From contig JAFSXY010000106.1 of NCBI GenBank assembly GCA_017443805.1, positions 1 through 48,190 on the forward strand: a stretch of DNA of 48,190 bases, given 5' to 3'. Of this stretch, positions 1 to 8,983 are shown one piece after another. Positions within the stretch are counted from its first letter, which is position 1; each line of letters starts with the position of its first letter. The notes beneath the pieces are model-generated. The model was not told the DNA's origin. It saw nothing but the letters and a program-made list of their open reading frames with translations, and searched no databases. A program made the position numbers and the translations under genes. The DNA comes from Clostridia bacterium. GTDB lineage: Bacteria; Bacillota; Clostridia; Oscillospirales; Acutalibacteraceae.

Positions 1-500
1 ATAACGCCCGCGTTCCACGTATGGTTTTCTTTTTCCACATGGTTTGCGTCATTCGCGCATACACGTTGATGCTGCGTGTCGTTCAGCTTTGTCCACGCGC
101 CCCAGCTGTGATCGATCGCATTGATCGTTTCGGTCTTCGTCGCACTGCACACGGTACAGGTGTACGTCTTCACGCCCGCAGCGGTACAGGTCGCGGCCTT
201 CGTAATAACGCCCGCGTTCCACGTATGGTTTTCTTTTTCCACATGGTTTGCGTCATTCGCGCATACACGTTGATGCTGCGTGTCGTTCAGCTTTGTCCAC
301 GCGCCGTAGTTATGGCCGGTCGCGTTGATGGTCTCCGTCTTGGTGGCGGCGCAAACCGTACAGGTGTAGGTCTTCACGCCCGCCGCCGTGCAGGTCGCGG
401 CCTTGGTCACAACGCCTGCGTTCCATGTATGGTTCGCTTTCTCCACGTGCGAAGCGTCGTTGCCGCAAACTCTGCTGTGCTGCGTGTCGTTTAATTTTGT
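1..500 (-). repeat. Tandem 204-bp (68-aa) in-frame Cys-rich repeats
   Basis: Units begin at positions 1, 205 and 409, an exact 204-bp period and so 68 codons within the minus-strand gene. Positions 1-101 and 205-305 are identical, whereas the other halves of these two units differ at many positions, mostly synonymous. The third unit is clearly more diverged. Each unit encodes a W-x-KLNDTQH segment, a CANDANH segment, HTWNAG, an ATCTAAG segment and a CxxC pair, resembling zinc-ribbon-like wall repeats of clostridial exoproteins. The array continues to the left of the window. Confidence 0.9.
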
Positions 501-3500
501 CCACGCGCCCCAATCATGGCCGAGCTTTTCTTCCGCGCCGGGCGTTCTGGAGAGCTCCTTGCCGCAGTCCTCGCAGTATACCACCGTGTCATAGCTGCCG
601 GGCTCCGTACAGGTTGGGGCAACGTAGTGTTCCGTTACCGCCTCGGCGGGAGTATGCTCGTGTACGTGCAGCGCCGCAGCCAGCAGGGGATCGTTGCCCT
701 CGGCGATCGTAACGGCGTTCCACTCGTCGATATCGCCGGGATAGTCGTAATAAACGTCTCCGTCGCCGAGTCTCGGGCAATTTTCAAAGGCGTTTTCGCC
801 GATCGAAGAAAGCGTTGTGGGCAGCGTAACGAGAACCAGGTTATCCAGATTTCTGAAATCCGCGGCGCCGACGGACGTGATGCCGTCCTCAACCACAAGC
901 TCCGTCACGTTGATGGAGAAGTAGGAAAGGCCGGGATGTCCTTCCACGATGTTATCCCACAGATCTCCCTCGCCGGAGATCGTCAGCCTGTAATAATTGG
1001 CATAGAACATACCGTCGTCGCCGTACTGTTCCGAATCCTCCACGGGATCCCCGTTGTACCAGACCCAGATGCCTTCGCCGGTCTCCGTCAGCGTCCACGT
1101 TGCGTTATCGCCGCAGAAGCCGTTCATGTAATTCTGCTCGAACCAGTCGTCAAACCACGGGGAACCGTCAAAAACTTCGCGTATGCGGTCGCCCTCAAAC
1201 CAGCCCTGCGCCTCTTCGTCGTCCGCCATACATACGGAAACGAAATCGCCGTCAAAGTTGACAAAGGTCAAAAAGTCGTTGTGTCCGAAGGCCTGTCTTC
1301 CGATCAGCTCCACGCCCGCGGGGATCGTGACTTCGGAAAGTCCTGCAACCGGATACCAATCCTCATCCATGCCTCTGCCGAACTTACAGCTCTCAAAGGC
1401 AAAGGCCCCGATGCTTTCCAGGCTCTCCGGCAAACTGATCTCCCGCAGATTATCACACCAGCGGAAGGCGTGGCTGCCGATGTGCGTCACACCCTCGGAA
1501 ACCTCTACCCGACAGATGGACCAACGTTCATCCTCCCACGGGGGACGCAGCCCGAACTCGTCGTCGTAATCATAGTCGTCCATGACGCCGTCACCGTCGA
1601 TCAGGATCGTATACAGCGTTTTATGATAGGTGCCGGGGGCGTCGAAGTCCGCCGGGTCCTCCACTCTTTCATCCGTTTCCTCATAATACCAGCCGGTACG
1701 TTCCTCATTGACCTCCATGCGCCAGGTCACGTTCTCACCGCAGTCGCCGGACAGGTAATTCTCCGTATGCCAGTTTTCAAACCACGGCGTGTTGTCAAAG
1801 ACCGCGCGTACGCGCTGCACTTCGCTCCAATCGGCGGCTTCCTCTTCGCCCGCCAGACAGATTTTTGCAATATCGCCCGCAAAATTGACGGTCTCCAAAA
1901 AGTCGTTGTTGGCAAAGGCCTGACCGGCAATATACGAAACGTTATCCGGGATCGTGATCTCGGCAAGACCGCTTACGGCATACCAGCCCTCGCCGTCGTC
2001 TCTGCCGGACTTGCAGCTTTCAAAGGCGTAGGAACCGATGCTCTCCAGCGTCGCCGGCAGCGAAACGACGCGCAGGTTATCGTGCCAGCGGAAGGCGTTG
2101 TCGCCGATATGCGTCACGCCCTCGGCAACGTCAACACGCGTAATTCCATAGGAAGAGAAATCCCACGGCGGCGAAACGAAATCTTCACCGTTAAAGCCGT
2201 AATCGTCCATGGCGCCTTCGCCCTCAATATAGAGCGTATAACGGACTTCTTCGTGCGTGTTGCCTTTTCCCTCGTCCTCCGCGTTTGTGACGACCTCCCA
2301 GGTGTCGTTATAGACCCAGAAGCTGTCCTCGTCGTTTTTCTCCAACCGCCAGGTCAGGTTTTCGCCGCAGTCGCCGTCCATGCAGTTATCCGCAAACCAG
2401 GTATCAAACCACGGCGTGTTGTCAAAGACCTCCTGCACGCGCCGCGCCGCGCTCCAGTTTTCGGCTTCTTCCTCGCCCGCCAGGCAGATGATATCGATAT
2501 CGCCGTTAAAATTGACCGTTGTGAGCATCTCGTTGTTTGCAAACGCCATTCCCGCGATATACGTAACGTTATCCGGGATCGTGACCTCTTCAAGGCCGCT
2601 GACCACGTGCCAGTCGTCGCCGTCGCCCTCGCCGCGCTTGCAGCTTTCAAAGGCAAACGTGCCGATGCTCTCCAGCGTTGCCGGCAGCGAAACGACGCGC
2701 AGGTTATCGTGCCAGCGGAAGGCGTTGTCGCCGATATGCGTCACGCCCTCGGCGACGTCCAGACGGGTGATCTGCCAGCGCATATCCTCCCACGGCACGG
2801 ATTCAAAGAATTCTTCTCCGACCGCGTAGTCCTTCATCGCGCCTTCGCCCGCAATAAAGAGCGTGTAGTACGTTTCATAATGCGTATAGGGCTGATCGAA
2901 ATCTTCTTCGTCTGCGACCCGTTCATTGGTTTCGTTATAATACCACCCGGCATCTTCGTTTTCTTCCACGCGCCAGGTCACATTCTCGCCGCAGGAGCCG
3001 GACATGCAGTTGGTTCGGAACCAGTCGTCAAACCAGGGCGTGTTGTCAAAGACCCCGCGCACGCGCTCGGAAACGCTCCAGTCGGCGAATTCTTCCCCGC
3101 CCGCCAAACAGACGTCTGCAAGGTCGCTTTCAAAATTGACGGTTTCAAGCATCCCGTTGTTTGCGAAAGCCTGACTTCCGATATACGTCACACCCGCCGG
3201 GATCGTGATCTGGGAAAGGCCGTCCACGGCGTACCAGCCATCGCCTTCATCCCTGCCGTCGCAGCAGCTCTCAAACGCGAATGCGCCGATCGTCTCTAAC
3301 GTTTCAGGCAGAGAAACGCTCCGCAGCCGGCGTGTCCACCGCAGGGCGCTGTCGCCGATCGTTGTAACGCCCTCGGCCACTTCCAGACGCGTGATCTCGC
3401 CGGGAATGAACTCCCACGGCCGTTCGACCCGATCGGTCTCTTCGTCGCGGAAATCGTCCATCGCGCCTTCGCCGACAATAGAAAGCGTATAGTACGTTTC

Positions 3501-6239
3501 ATAATGCGTATAGAACTGATCGAAGTCTTCTTCGTTTTCCACCCGCTCGCCGGTCTCGTCGTAATACCAGCCGGAATCCTCGTTTTCCGTAAGCGCCCAG
3601 GTCAATCCCTCGCCGCAGGTACCGGACATGCAATTCTCCTCGAACCAGTTATCAAACCACGGCGTGCTGTCAAAAACTTCCCATATGCGCTCGGCGGGTC
3701 TCCAGTCCTCGGCGTTCTCTTCGCCCGCCAGACAGACGTCTGCAAGGTCGCTTTCAAAATTGACGGTTTCAAGCCGTCTGTTATTTGCAAAGGCCTGACT
3801 TCCGATATACGTCACACCCGCCGGGATCGTGATCTCCGAAAGGCCGTCCACGGCATACCAGCCCTCGCCTTCATCCCTACCGTCGCAGCAATTTTCAAAC
3901 GCGAATGCACCGATACGCTCCAGCGTTGCCGGCAAAGAAACGCTCCGCAGGCGGTGCAGCCACCGGAACGCGCTGTCGCCGACCGTCGTCACGCCCTCGG
4001 CTATTTCCAGACGTGTGATATCGGGGGAAACGTAATCCCACGGCTGCTCGACCTCGTCGGTTTCTTCGTCGCGGAAATCGTCCATCGCGCCTTCACCCGC
4101 AATAGAGAGCGTATAGTACGTCTGGTACCACGTGCCGGGTGTATCCTCATCTTCCGGATTTTCCACCCGCTCGCCGGTCTCTTCATAATACCAGCCGGAA
4201 TCCTCGTTTTCCGTAAGCGCCCAGGTCAATCCCTCGCCGCAGGTACCGGACATATAATTGTCTTCAAACCATTGACGGAACCACGGCGTATTGTCAAAGG
4301 CCTCCCGCACACGGTCAACGGGACTCCGCCATTCGACATATTCTTCGCCTGCCAGACAGACCTCTTCCGGATCGACGTTAAAGTCTACCGTATCCAAAAA
4401 CGGGTTATCCCCAAAGGCACGGCTGCCGATATACGTCACGTTCTCGGGGATCGCGACCTCATGCAGGCCGTCCATCGGGACCCAGCCGTCGCCGAAGTCC
4501 CAGCCGAAGCAGCAGTTTTCAAACGCATGCTCGTTGATCGCTTCCAGACTCGCGGGCAGGATCACGCGGCGCAGTCCGCTGAGCCAGCGGAACGCGCTCG
4601 CGCCGACCGTCGTCACGCCCTCGCCCACGTCCACGCAGGTGATCGCATAGGACAGATATTCCCATGGCTGCGGAACAAAGCTGTCCTCTTCGTAATAATA
4701 ATCGTCCATCGCGCCTTCGCCCTTGATAATGAGCGTATAAAGCGGTTCATAATGCGTGCCGGGATCGGGATGATCCGGATCGGCAGGAGCATCCACCCTG
4801 TCGCCGGTTTCATCATCCTGCCAGAAGCTGTCCTCATTTTCCGAAAGCTCCCAGGAAACGCTTTCGCCGCATGCGCCGCGCATCGCGTTTTCCAGGAACC
4901 ACACGTCATACCACGGCGTGTTGTCAAAGACCTCCTGCACGCGCCGGGCGTCGCTCCAGTCGGCGACTTCCTCTTCGCCCGCCAGACAGATATCTTCCGC
5001 CGACAATTCGCCTTCAAAAAACACGTCGTTCAGAAAATCGTTGTTCGCAAACGCCTGACCGGCGATATACGTCACGTTTGCCGGGATCGTAACGTCAAAA
5101 AGGCCGCTGACCGGGCGCCAGTCGTCGCCGTCGCCCACGCCGCGCACGCAGTTTTCAAATGCGAACGCACCGATGCTTTCCAGCGTGTCGGGCAGGAAAA
5201 CGCTTCGCAGATTATCGCAACAGCAGAACGCGTTGTCGCCGATATGCGTCACGCCCTCGCCCACGTCCACGCGGGAGATGTTCCAGCGCATTTCCTCCCA
5301 CGGCTGGGGGAAACAGTCGTCCTCCTCATACCGGTAATTGTCCATCTCCCCGTCGCCGTAGACGGAAAGCGTATAAAACGTTTCATAGCGGACGCCCGAC
5401 GCTTCCGGATCCTCCGGCTCCTCCACCCGTTCGCCGGTCTCCTCATCATACCAGCCGGTGTCGTCGTTTTTCGTCAGCTTCCAGGAAAGGCCTTCGCCGC
5501 AGGTCCCGTACAAATAGTTCGATTCAAACCATTTATGGAAAAAATACGTATTGTCAAAGACCTCGCGTACGCGATCCGAAGGTCTCCAGTTCTCGGCGTA
5601 TTCCTCCCCTGCCAGACAGACGTCCTCAATACTGCCGAAGAACATCGGGCCCGCAAAGAATTCATTGTCTGCGAACGCTCTTGGGCCGATATATGTTAAG
5701 GTATCGGGCAGCGTGATCCCGTCCAGGCCGCTGACCGGGACCCACTCGTCGTCCTCGCCCACGCCGCGCATACAGCCCTCAAAGGCAAACGCGCCGATGC
5801 TTTCCAGCCCATAGGGCAATTCCACACGGCGCAGGTTGTCGCAGTGCCGGAAGGCTTCCGCGCCGATATGCGTCACGCCCTCGGAAACCTCCACCTGGGA
5901 AATATCCCAGCGTGCGTCCTCCCACCCAACAGGGTTTCCGGCGCCTTCATCATAATCGTCCATTGCGCCGCTGCCCTCGATATACAGCTTATAGTGCGTT
6001 TCATACCGTATACCGGGCTCGGGATCGTTTTCATCGGCAGGCGCCGCTGTCAGCATGCCGGTCGTATCATCATACCAGCCGGTGTAATCGGGATCTTCCT
6101 CCAGCCGCCAGGTCACACCGTCGCCGCAGGTGCCGCTCATGGCGGCAGGCTCCGCAAAGACGGTCGCGGGAACGGGCAGCACCGCCGTCAGAAGCAATAT
6201 GCTGAGCAGAAATGCAAGCCCTTTTTTCACGTTTTTCAT
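1..6239 (-). CDS. Giant secreted BspA-like LRR_5 modular surface protein, C-terminus cut by window edge
   Basis: The reading frame stays open from an ATG at 6239 to the left edge, giving at least 2079 residues. The start follows an ideal GGAGG site and encodes a signal peptide (KKGLAFLLSILLLTAVLPV, ending near ATVFA). Nine tandem modules of about 209 residues follow, starting near residues 36, 243, 453, 663, 870, 1079, 1287, 1496 and 1705. Each begins with a CGE-x3-W-x-L motif, then a GEGAMDDY-like strand, then LRR_5 repeats (EGVTHIGDNAF, LPATLESIGAFAFE, TIPDNVTYIG-x-AFANN) and closes with VFDNTPW. After about residue 1850 the protein becomes Cys-rich (YTCTVC, RVCANDANH), in 68-residue repeats that continue out of the window. 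LRR_5/BspA proteins are typically surface adhesins or host-interaction proteins. Adhesion is my inference; ligand and anchoring are unknown because the C-terminus is missing. Confidence 0.88.
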   Translation of the reverse strand, partial: MKNVKKGLAFLLSILLLTAVLPVPATVFAEPAAMSGTCGDGVTWRLEEDPDYTGWYDDTTGMLTAAPADENDPEPGIRYETHYKLYIEGSGAMDDYDEGAGNPVGWEDARWDISQVEVSEGVTHIGAEAFRHCDNLRRVELPYGLESIGAFAFEGCMRGVGEDDEWVPVSGLDGITLPDTLTYIGPRAFADNEFFAGPMFFGSIEDVCLAGEEYAENWRPSDRVREVFDNTYFFHKWFESNYLYGTCGEGLSWKLTKNDDTGWYDEETGERVEEPEDPEASGVRYETFYTLSVYGDGEMDNYRYEEDDCFPQPWEEMRWNISRVDVGEGVTHIGDNAFCCCDNLRSVFLPDTLESIGAFAFENCVRGVGDGDDWRPVSGLFDVTIPANVTYIAGQAFANNDFLNDVFFEGELSAEDICLAGEEEVADWSDARRVQEVFDNTPWYDVWFLENAMRGACGESVSWELSENEDSFWQDDETGDRVDAPADPDHPDPGTHYEPLYTLIIKGEGAMDDYYYEEDSFVPQPWEYLSYAITCVDVGEGVTTVGASAFRWLSGLRRVILPASLEAINEHAFENCCFGWDFGDGWVPMDGLHEVAIPENVTYIGSRAFGDNPFLDTVDFNVDPEEVCLAGEEYVEWRSPVDRVREAFDNTPWFRQWFEDNYMSGTCGEGLTWALTENEDSGWYYEETGERVENPEDEDTPGTWYQTYYTLSIAGEGAMDDFRDEETDEVEQPWDYVSPDITRLEIAEGVTTVGDSAFRWLHRLRSVSLPATLERIGAFAFENCCDGRDEGEGWYAVDGLSEITIPAGVTYIGSQAFANNRRLETVNFESDLADVCLAGEENAEDWRPAERIWEVFDSTPWFDNWFEENCMSGTCGEGLTWALTENEDSGWYYDETGERVENEEDFDQFYTHYETYYTLSIVGEGAMDDFRDEETDRVERPWEFIPGEITRLEVAEGVTTIGDSALRWTRRLRSVSLPETLETIGAFAFESCCDGRDEGDGWYAVDGLSQITIPAGVTYIGSQAFANNGMLETVNFESDLADVCLAGGEEFADWSVSERVRGVFDNTPWFDDWFRTNCMSGSCGENVTWRVEENEDAGWYYNETNERVADEEDFDQPYTHYETYYTLFIAGEGAMKDYAVGEEFFESVPWEDMRWQITRLDVAEGVTHIGDNAFRWHDNLRVVSLPATLESIGTFAFESCKRGEGDGDDWHVVSGLEEVTIPDNVTYIAGMAFANNEMLTTVNFNGDIDIICLAGEEEAENWSAARRVQEVFDNTPWFDTWFADNCMDGDCGENLTWRLEKNDEDSFWVYNDTWEVVTNAEDEGKGNTHEEVRYTLYIEGEGAMDDYGFNGEDFVSPPWDFSSYGITRVDVAEGVTHIGDNAFRWHDNLRVVSLPATLESIGSYAFESCKSGRDDGEGWYAVSGLAEITIPDNVSYIAGQAFANNDFLETVNFAGDIAKICLAGEEEAADWSEVQRVRAVFDNTPWFENWHTENYLSGDCGENVTWRMEVNEERTGWYYEETDERVEDPADFDAPGTYHKTLYTILIDGDGVMDDYDYDDEFGLRPPWEDERWSICRVEVSEGVTHIGSHAFRWCDNLREISLPESLESIGAFAFESCKFGRGMDEDWYPVAGLSEVTIPAGVELIGRQAFGHNDFLTFVNFDGDFVSVCMADDEEAQGWFEGDRIREVFDGSPWFDDWFEQNYMNGFCGDNATWTLTETGEGIWVWYNGDPVEDSEQYGDDGMFYANYYRLTISGEGDLWDNIVEGHPGLSYFSINVTELVVEDGITSVGAADFRNLDNLVLVTLPTTLSSIGENAFENCPRLGDGDVYYDYPGDIDEWNAVTIAEGNDPLLAAALHVHEHTPAEAVTEHYVAPTCTEPGSYDTVVYCEDCGKELSRTPGAEEKLGHDWGAWTKLNDTQHSRVCGNDASHVEKANHTWNAGVVTKAATCTAAGVKTYTCTVCAATKTETINATGHNYGAWTKLNDTQHQRVCANDANHVEKENHTWNAGVITKAATCTAAGVKTYTCTVCSATKTETINAIDHSWGAWTKLNDTQHQRVCANDANHVEKENHTWNAGV
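530..6140 (-). repeat. Nine tandem ~627-bp coding modules of the LRR_5 surface protein
   Basis: The plus-strand complement of the VFDNTPW codons recurs near 1168, 1796, 2421, 3046, 3670, 4291, 4921 and 5551, a spacing of 621-630 bp. The CGE...W motif recurs nine times with the same spacing. Some stretches are nearly identical between neighbours, for example around 2041-2110 and 2671-2740, indicating recent duplication or gene conversion. The last module, near 700-1100, is the most diverged. Confidence 0.88.
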
Positions 6240-6285
6240 CTGATTTCCTCCTTTTAAGTAAAAAAGAATGGAATAACTCGATATT

Positions 6286-6314
6286 ATTATGACTTTATTT
6301 TTTATTTTTGTCAA
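6286..6314 (-). promoter_or_regulatory. Predicted sigma-A promoter of the giant LRR_5 gene
   Basis: Read on the minus strand, a perfect TTGACA -35 box (6309-6314) is separated by 17 bp from CATAAT (6286-6291). The start codon lies about 47 bp downstream. A second TTGACA is present at 6317-6322. Confidence 0.6.
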
Positions 6315-6328
6315 TATGTCAAGACAGG

Positions 6329-6366
6329 AAAAAAGACCGAAAGCACAGGACTTCCGGTCTTTTTAC
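6329..6366 (-). terminator. Rho-independent terminator after the dockerin protein gene
   Basis: An 11-bp stem (AAGACCGAAAG pairing with CTTCCGGTCTT, one G-T pair) has a 7-nt loop. On the minus strand it is followed by a T-run. It lies 34 bp after the stop codon at 6400 and upstream of the giant LRR gene. Confidence 0.75.
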
Positions 6367-6399
6367 TGTTAAGCAGATCTGTTTTCCAAAAAAGGGAAT

Positions 6400-7722
6400 T
6401 TATACGCCGTACTCCGGGTCCTCAAACCCAACGGCCCTGCGAAGGATGAGTCTTGCATCCGCCGCGTTGACCTCGCCTTTTTCCATTTCCGTCACGTTTG
6501 CCGCCTCGTATGCGGGCGTGCCCTTGCCCATCTCCGGCTCCAGACCGACGGCGATCCGCAGCGCCAAACGCGCGTCCGCGGCTTCGATTTTACCGTTTGA
6601 ATCCACGTCGCCCAAAAGAACGTCGCTCTGTATCTCGTCGCCCACCAATGCATAGAGCCCCGACTGCGACAGCTCGCAGACCAGTTTACCTTCCGCCTGC
6701 CCGAGCGCGACCGTTTCCTGTGCGGTCAGACCGTCCTCATTGAGACGGACAAGCTGAAAGCCCTCATATCCCAGCAGCGCGTCCGTCATATCGAGCCGGA
6801 TTTCAAAGGATTCTCCATGGACCTCTTCGCCGTCTCTCTCCGCACGGATTTCAAATACGCCGAACAGTTTATCGTAATTTGAAAGATTGCGGCGGATCTG
6901 TTTGACGGCCATCTCGAATTCCTCCGGCGAAGCGCCGAGCTCCTCCGGCGTCATCTGCAGGATGTTGTCCGAAACATGGACCCGGAGCTCCCCGGACGCG
7001 TCTCCCTGCTTTGGCTCGACCACAAAGCGCAGCGTATCGGGCAGATGGACGTTCTCGTCCGCCGGTCTGCCGAGGCTGACCTCGTTATCGCCGTTGGGCT
7101 CCAGCTCCGCGGAAAAACCGTCCTCGGCGTATACCCGTACCTGCATGGTCGCACTGTCCAGACCGTTGATCCGAATTGCGTCGCGCGCTTCAAGCTCCAC
7201 AGCGCCCTGCGTCAGGTCAAGGCCCCATGAGACCGCCGTGACCTCCACGCCGTTCACCGTCCACTTTGCGGTACCGAAATCCACCGTAAACTTTCTGTCT
7301 CCGGGTTCTTCTCCGGGCCCCTCGCCGGGCCCCTCGCCGGGATCGCCGCCTTGTCCGGGTTCAACTTCAAAACGGACTTCCGGCGGAATGACAAGATTTT
7401 TGTCCACCGGTCTGCCGAGGCTGACTTCGTTGTCTCCGTTGGGCTCCAGTTCCGCGGAGAAGCCGTCCGGTGCATATACGCGAACCGACATTTTTCCGCC
7501 GTCAAAGCCTGTCAGTTTGATCGCGTCGAAATCATACACCGTCACGGCGCCCGCGGTCAGATCCTTGTCCTCCATCGTCGCGGTGACGACAACGCCGTCC
7601 ACCGTCCAGCTGGCGGATCCGAAATCGACGCTGTGCTGCTCGTCCGCCAACGCAACCGTATGGAACGCGGAAACAGAAACGATCATAACGATCGCCAGTA
7701 TTACCGAAACTGTTTTTTTCAT
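6400..7722 (-). CDS. Secreted protein with two homologous ~100-aa domains and a C-terminal type I dockerin
   Basis: This is a 440-residue protein. The ATG at 7722 was chosen over the longer frame because GGGAGG sits just upstream and the signal peptide starts there (KKTVSVILAIVMIVSVSAF, ending ALADE). Two homologous domains (about residues 30-120 and 145-240) share SVDFG/TVDFG, a W-T-V strand, and SAELEPNGDNEVSLGRP in both copies. A Gly/Pro/Glu linker separates them. A mixed beta region follows, then a C-terminal dockerin near residues 365-435 with two Ca-binding loops (GDVDSNGKIEAADARLALR and EVNAADARLILRRAVG). Dockerins bind cohesins on scaffoldins, so this is probably a component of a surface complex. 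I do not recognise the paired N-terminal domains. The gene appears monocistronic, with its own promoter and terminator. Confidence 0.85.
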   Translation of the reverse strand: MKKTVSVILAIVMIVSVSAFHTVALADEQHSVDFGSASWTVDGVVVTATMEDKDLTAGAVTVYDFDAIKLTGFDGGKMSVRVYAPDGFSAELEPNGDNEVSLGRPVDKNLVIPPEVRFEVEPGQGGDPGEGPGEGPGEEPGDRKFTVDFGTAKWTVNGVEVTAVSWGLDLTQGAVELEARDAIRINGLDSATMQVRVYAEDGFSAELEPNGDNEVSLGRPADENVHLPDTLRFVVEPKQGDASGELRVHVSDNILQMTPEELGASPEEFEMAVKQIRRNLSNYDKLFGVFEIRAERDGEEVHGESFEIRLDMTDALLGYEGFQLVRLNEDGLTAQETVALGQAEGKLVCELSQSGLYALVGDEIQSDVLLGDVDSNGKIEAADARLALRIAVGLEPEMGKGTPAYEAANVTEMEKGEVNAADARLILRRAVGFEDPEYGV

Positions 7723-7762
7723 ATGAAACCTCCCGAATCGTATTTGATTTATCCGCAATTCT

Positions 7763-7791
7763 ATCATAACAGAAATCAAACCGACATGCAA
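7763..7791 (-). promoter_or_regulatory. Predicted sigma-A promoter of the dockerin protein gene
   Basis: On the minus strand TTGCAT (7786-7791) lies 17 bp upstream of TATGAT (7763-7768), about 40 bp before the ATG at 7722. Confidence 0.55.
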
Positions 7792-7864
7792 GCGGCGAAG
7801 CGTATTTTTTTTCTTTTTCCTCAAATTTCCGCTTTTTTCAAGCGTTTCTCTGTTTTGCCGGGGA

Positions 7865-7894
7865 TTGACGCTCCGGCACGCGCTGTGGTAGAGT
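7865..7894 (+). promoter_or_regulatory. Predicted promoter of the acyltransferase gene
   Basis: TTGACG (7865-7870) and TAGAGT (7889-7894) are spaced by 18 bp, about 31 bp before the GTG start at 7926. GGGAGGG serves as the ribosome binding site. Confidence 0.5.
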
Positions 7895-7925
7895 AGGACC
7901 CGAAAAAAGAACGGGAGGGATTTGC

Positions 7926-8981
7926 GTGGACGGACATAAAACCGCCCCGGCGCGTCCGGCGAATTTTATAACGGTGTTAAGCGTCGTTTCGGCTCTGGCC
8001 GTGGTGTTTCTCCACGTAAACGGCGTTTACTGGCATTTTGACGCAAACACCTTTACATGGCGCAGCGCGAACGTGATCGAATGCGTATTTTATTTTGCCG
8101 TCCCCGTGTTTTTTATGATCGCCGGCGCCAATCTCATCGATTACCGCGACCGCTATTCCACAAAGGAATACTGTAAAAAACGCGCGGTCAAAACCGTGAT
8201 CCCCTTTCTGGTCTGGACGGCGCTGGGTACGGTTTACCGGCTGGTTTTGCGGGAGATCGCATGGACGGATCTGTCGTTCGGTTATCTTGTCAACGGATTT
8301 TTCAACAGCACGTTGGTCGGCGTTTACTGGTTTTTCTTCCCGCTGTTCGGCGTTTATGCGTGCATCCCGCTGCTTTCCGCCGTGGAAAAGGAAAAACGCA
8401 AGTCCCTTTTTACGGGGCTTGCGATCCTGTGTTTTGTCTGCAACTGCCTGATCCCGTTCATTCTGACGCTTTGTAATGCGCCGTTTTCCTGGCCGGTCAC
8501 GGTCAGCGTCGGCAGCGGCTATCTTTTGTACGTGCTTACGGGCTATCTGTTGAAAAACAACACGCCGTCCGCCCCGCTGCGCGCGGCTCTGTACGCGCTT
8601 GCCCTTGCGGGACTGCTTTTACATATTTTCGGCACCCTGCGCCTTTCGGCTGCGGCCGGCGAAATCGTTTCCGCCTTTAAGGGCTACAATAACGTCCCCT
8701 GCATCCTCTACGCCACGGGGATCTTTGTTCTGATCAAACAGCTTTCCGCCTATATCCTGCGGTTTTCCGCCGTCAGCAAAGCGTTTTCTTTTCTGGGGCG
8801 ATATACCTTTGCCGTATACCTGATGCACTGGTACGTTTTGAACGTGTTCGCGAAGCTCCCGTTTTTCAACACCTACGCTTTGTCTTACAGGCTGTTTATG
8901 CCGTTCGCAGTATTCGGCATCTGTGTGCTCGCGGCCTCCGTCATGCGGAAGATCCCCGTGCTGCGGCACATCGTGCCCTGA
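7926..8981 (+). CDS. Acyltransferase family 3 integral membrane protein
   Basis: A 351-residue protein starting at GTG after a GGGAGGG site. It has about ten hydrophobic segments beginning near residue 14 (FITVLSVVSALAVVFLHVNG). An early FLHV segment, a VPVFFMIAGANL segment and a late YTFAVYLMHWYVLNVF segment resemble acyltransferase family 3 (OafA/WecH type). These enzymes O-acetylate cell-surface polysaccharides or glycolipids using a cytoplasmic acyl donor. The late His-Trp (LMHW) is typical of the family's C-terminal helix. The gene converges on the sirtuin gene with only 2 bp between stop codons. No glycan biosynthesis genes are adjacent, so the acceptor cannot be inferred. Confidence 0.82.
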   Translation: MDGHKTAPARPANFITVLSVVSALAVVFLHVNGVYWHFDANTFTWRSANVIECVFYFAVPVFFMIAGANLIDYRDRYSTKEYCKKRAVKTVIPFLVWTALGTVYRLVLREIAWTDLSFGYLVNGFFNSTLVGVYWFFFPLFGVYACIPLLSAVEKEKRKSLFTGLAILCFVCNCLIPFILTLCNAPFSWPVTVSVGSGYLLYVLTGYLLKNNTPSAPLRAALYALALAGLLLHIFGTLRLSAAAGEIVSAFKGYNNVPCILYATGIFVLIKQLSAYILRFSAVSKAFSFLGRYTFAVYLMHWYVLNVFAKLPFFNTYALSYRLFMPFAVFGICVLAASVMRKIPVLRHIVP

Positions 8982-8983
8982 AA

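Noticed and set aside
1..500. Regular repeats that could suggest a CRISPR array
   Set aside because: The units are 204 bp, contiguous, in frame and protein-coding, with no unique spacers.
516..5699. Two very long plus-strand open frames (516-3299 and 3504-5699)
   Set aside because: They are antisense to the repetitive minus-strand LRR_5 gene, repeat with its module period, lack ribosome binding sites or signal peptides, and encode no recognisable family. They reflect codon bias in the repeats.
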